Positions 63,511-64,000 of a DNA stretch of 64,000 nt are shown piece by piece (within the stretch, counting starts at the first letter, position 1; each line of letters starts with the position of its first letter). The notes under the pieces were generated by a model. The model did no database searches. It saw only the letters and a list, made by a program, of their open reading frames with translations, and was not told where the DNA came from. The position numbers and the translations under genes were made by a program. The stretch is from the NCBI GenBank assembly GCA_963845445.1, contig CAWJSE010000003.1:496001-560000 (forward strand), given 5' to 3'. This stretch comes from JABDBL01 sp963845445 (GTDB taxonomy: Bacteria > Cyanobacteriota > Vampirovibrionia > Obscuribacterales > Obscuribacteraceae).

Positions 63511-64000
63511 TTGCCACGCCAACCTATTAAATCTATTAAGGAGGCTATTATTCAGGAATTCGATAATCCACAATCAATTAACCCAGGAAATATTCCAGAT
63601 AATGTTCCAAATAATATCTCCGGCAATAAGGCTCACAATATTCAAAGCAATATCAATGGTTTAACAGAAGAATATAGCAGACAGAACGAGCCCAAAAGGG
63701 CTGTGGAACCGAGCAAAAGGCTAGTTGCTTTGCTAATTGACCTGGTTACTTGCTACATACTTTCCATTTTAATATCTGTGATTGTGTCCCTGATTCCTCT
63801 TTTGCCCAATTTGCTGCCTCAACCAATGATTTTGGTGGTAATTTTTATGTCCAGAGACTACTTTTTTGGGGGCCGAGGGATAGGCAAAAACTTGATGGGT
63901 TTACAGGTAGTAGATGCGAGCTCAGGAAAAGCTGTAACATTAAGACAATCATTTTTGCGTAATGTAACTCTGGCGGCTCCCCTCATAGTACTGGGATTGG
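63511..64000 (+). CDS. RDD-family membrane protein, N-terminal part (runs off the window)
   Basis: The frame from 63511 gives an Asn/Gln/Ser-rich N-terminus and, from about 63712, an RDD domain: SKRLVALLIDLVTCYILSIL with the Arg/Asp signature, FFGGRGIGKNLMGLQVVD and RQSFLRNVTL. RDD proteins are three-helix membrane proteins, some linked to ion transport. A very good AAGGAGG at 63538-63544 lies inside this frame, 5 bases before ATT 63550, so the true start may be that ATT; TTG 63511 is the nearest ordinary codon. Confidence 0.75.
   Translation, partial: MPRQPIKSIKEAIIQEFDNPQSINPGNIPDNVPNNISGNKAHNIQSNINGLTEEYSRQNEPKRAVEPSKRLVALLIDLVTCYILSILISVIVSLIPLLPNLLPQPMILVVIFMSRDYFFGGRGIGKNLMGLQVVDASSGKAVTLRQSFLRNVTLAAPLIVLGL

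Noticed and set aside
63482..63664. 60-codon ORF upstream of the RDD domain
   Set aside because: It is out of frame with the RDD protein, which shows real conservation.

Overview
The window looks like chromosomal DNA of a Gram-negative-type bacterium related to the non-photosynthetic sister group of Cyanobacteria (Vampirovibrionia/Melainabacteria, probably the Obscuribacterales). This is an inference from gene content: a cyanobacterial-style short DprA-like protein, a bacterial TMEM14 protein, many TPR and WG-repeat proteins, a bacterial alpha-2-macroglobulin and roughly 40-45% GC. There is no phage, insertion sequence or CRISPR array. One tRNA gene (Phe, GAA) is present.

Layout. 1-7.4 kb: start of tsaB and secA (-), rlmN (+), then a minus-strand envelope operon (PBP-like transpeptidase, SpoIID, ArsC-like thioredoxin-fold protein, small membrane protein). 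7.4-15.2 kb: a divergent operon of exported AMMECR1 protein, thioester alpha-2-macroglobulin and VanW protein, then a polytopic membrane protein. 15.4-21.3 kb: FosX-like glyoxalase, TPR and WG-repeat proteins, a pilin-like protein and an LCP-family protein. 21.4-27.4 kb: a 13-bp tandem repeat, a GT9 glycosyltransferase and a TPR / histidine kinase / HD-GYP regulator group. 27.4-34 kb: mraY, dprA-like, pcrA/uvrD, ndk, an S58 peptidase and a winged-helix regulator. 34-45 kb: prohibitin-like lipoprotein, heptosyltransferase, a DegT aminotransferase/acyltransferase pair, DedA, tRNA-Phe, a phosphatase, TMEM14 and an aminotransferase. 45-48.6 kb: an unusual tandem CPBP protease. 48.8-53.8 kb: an aromatic-CoA catabolic operon (PaaA-like oxygenase, CoA ligase, EthD, three crotonases). 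54-64 kb: GH3 hydrolase, a GC-rich orphan gene, mscL with a zinc ribbon, a TPR protein, ligA, a thiolase and the start of an RDD protein.

The main caveat is sequence quality. Six genes, including essential mraY, are each broken by one apparent single-base indel; four of these are explained by loss of one base from an A or T run. Residual assembly or sequencing indels are the simplest explanation, so these genes should be read as probably intact in the organism. The most interesting biology is the aromatic-CoA operon with a PaaA-like catalytic subunit and no PaaBCDE nearby, the duplicated CPBP protease whose second half has lost its catalytic residues, the envelope locus built from SpoIID/PBP and A2M/AMMECR1/VanW genes, and a FosX homologue without the family's catalytic glutamate.
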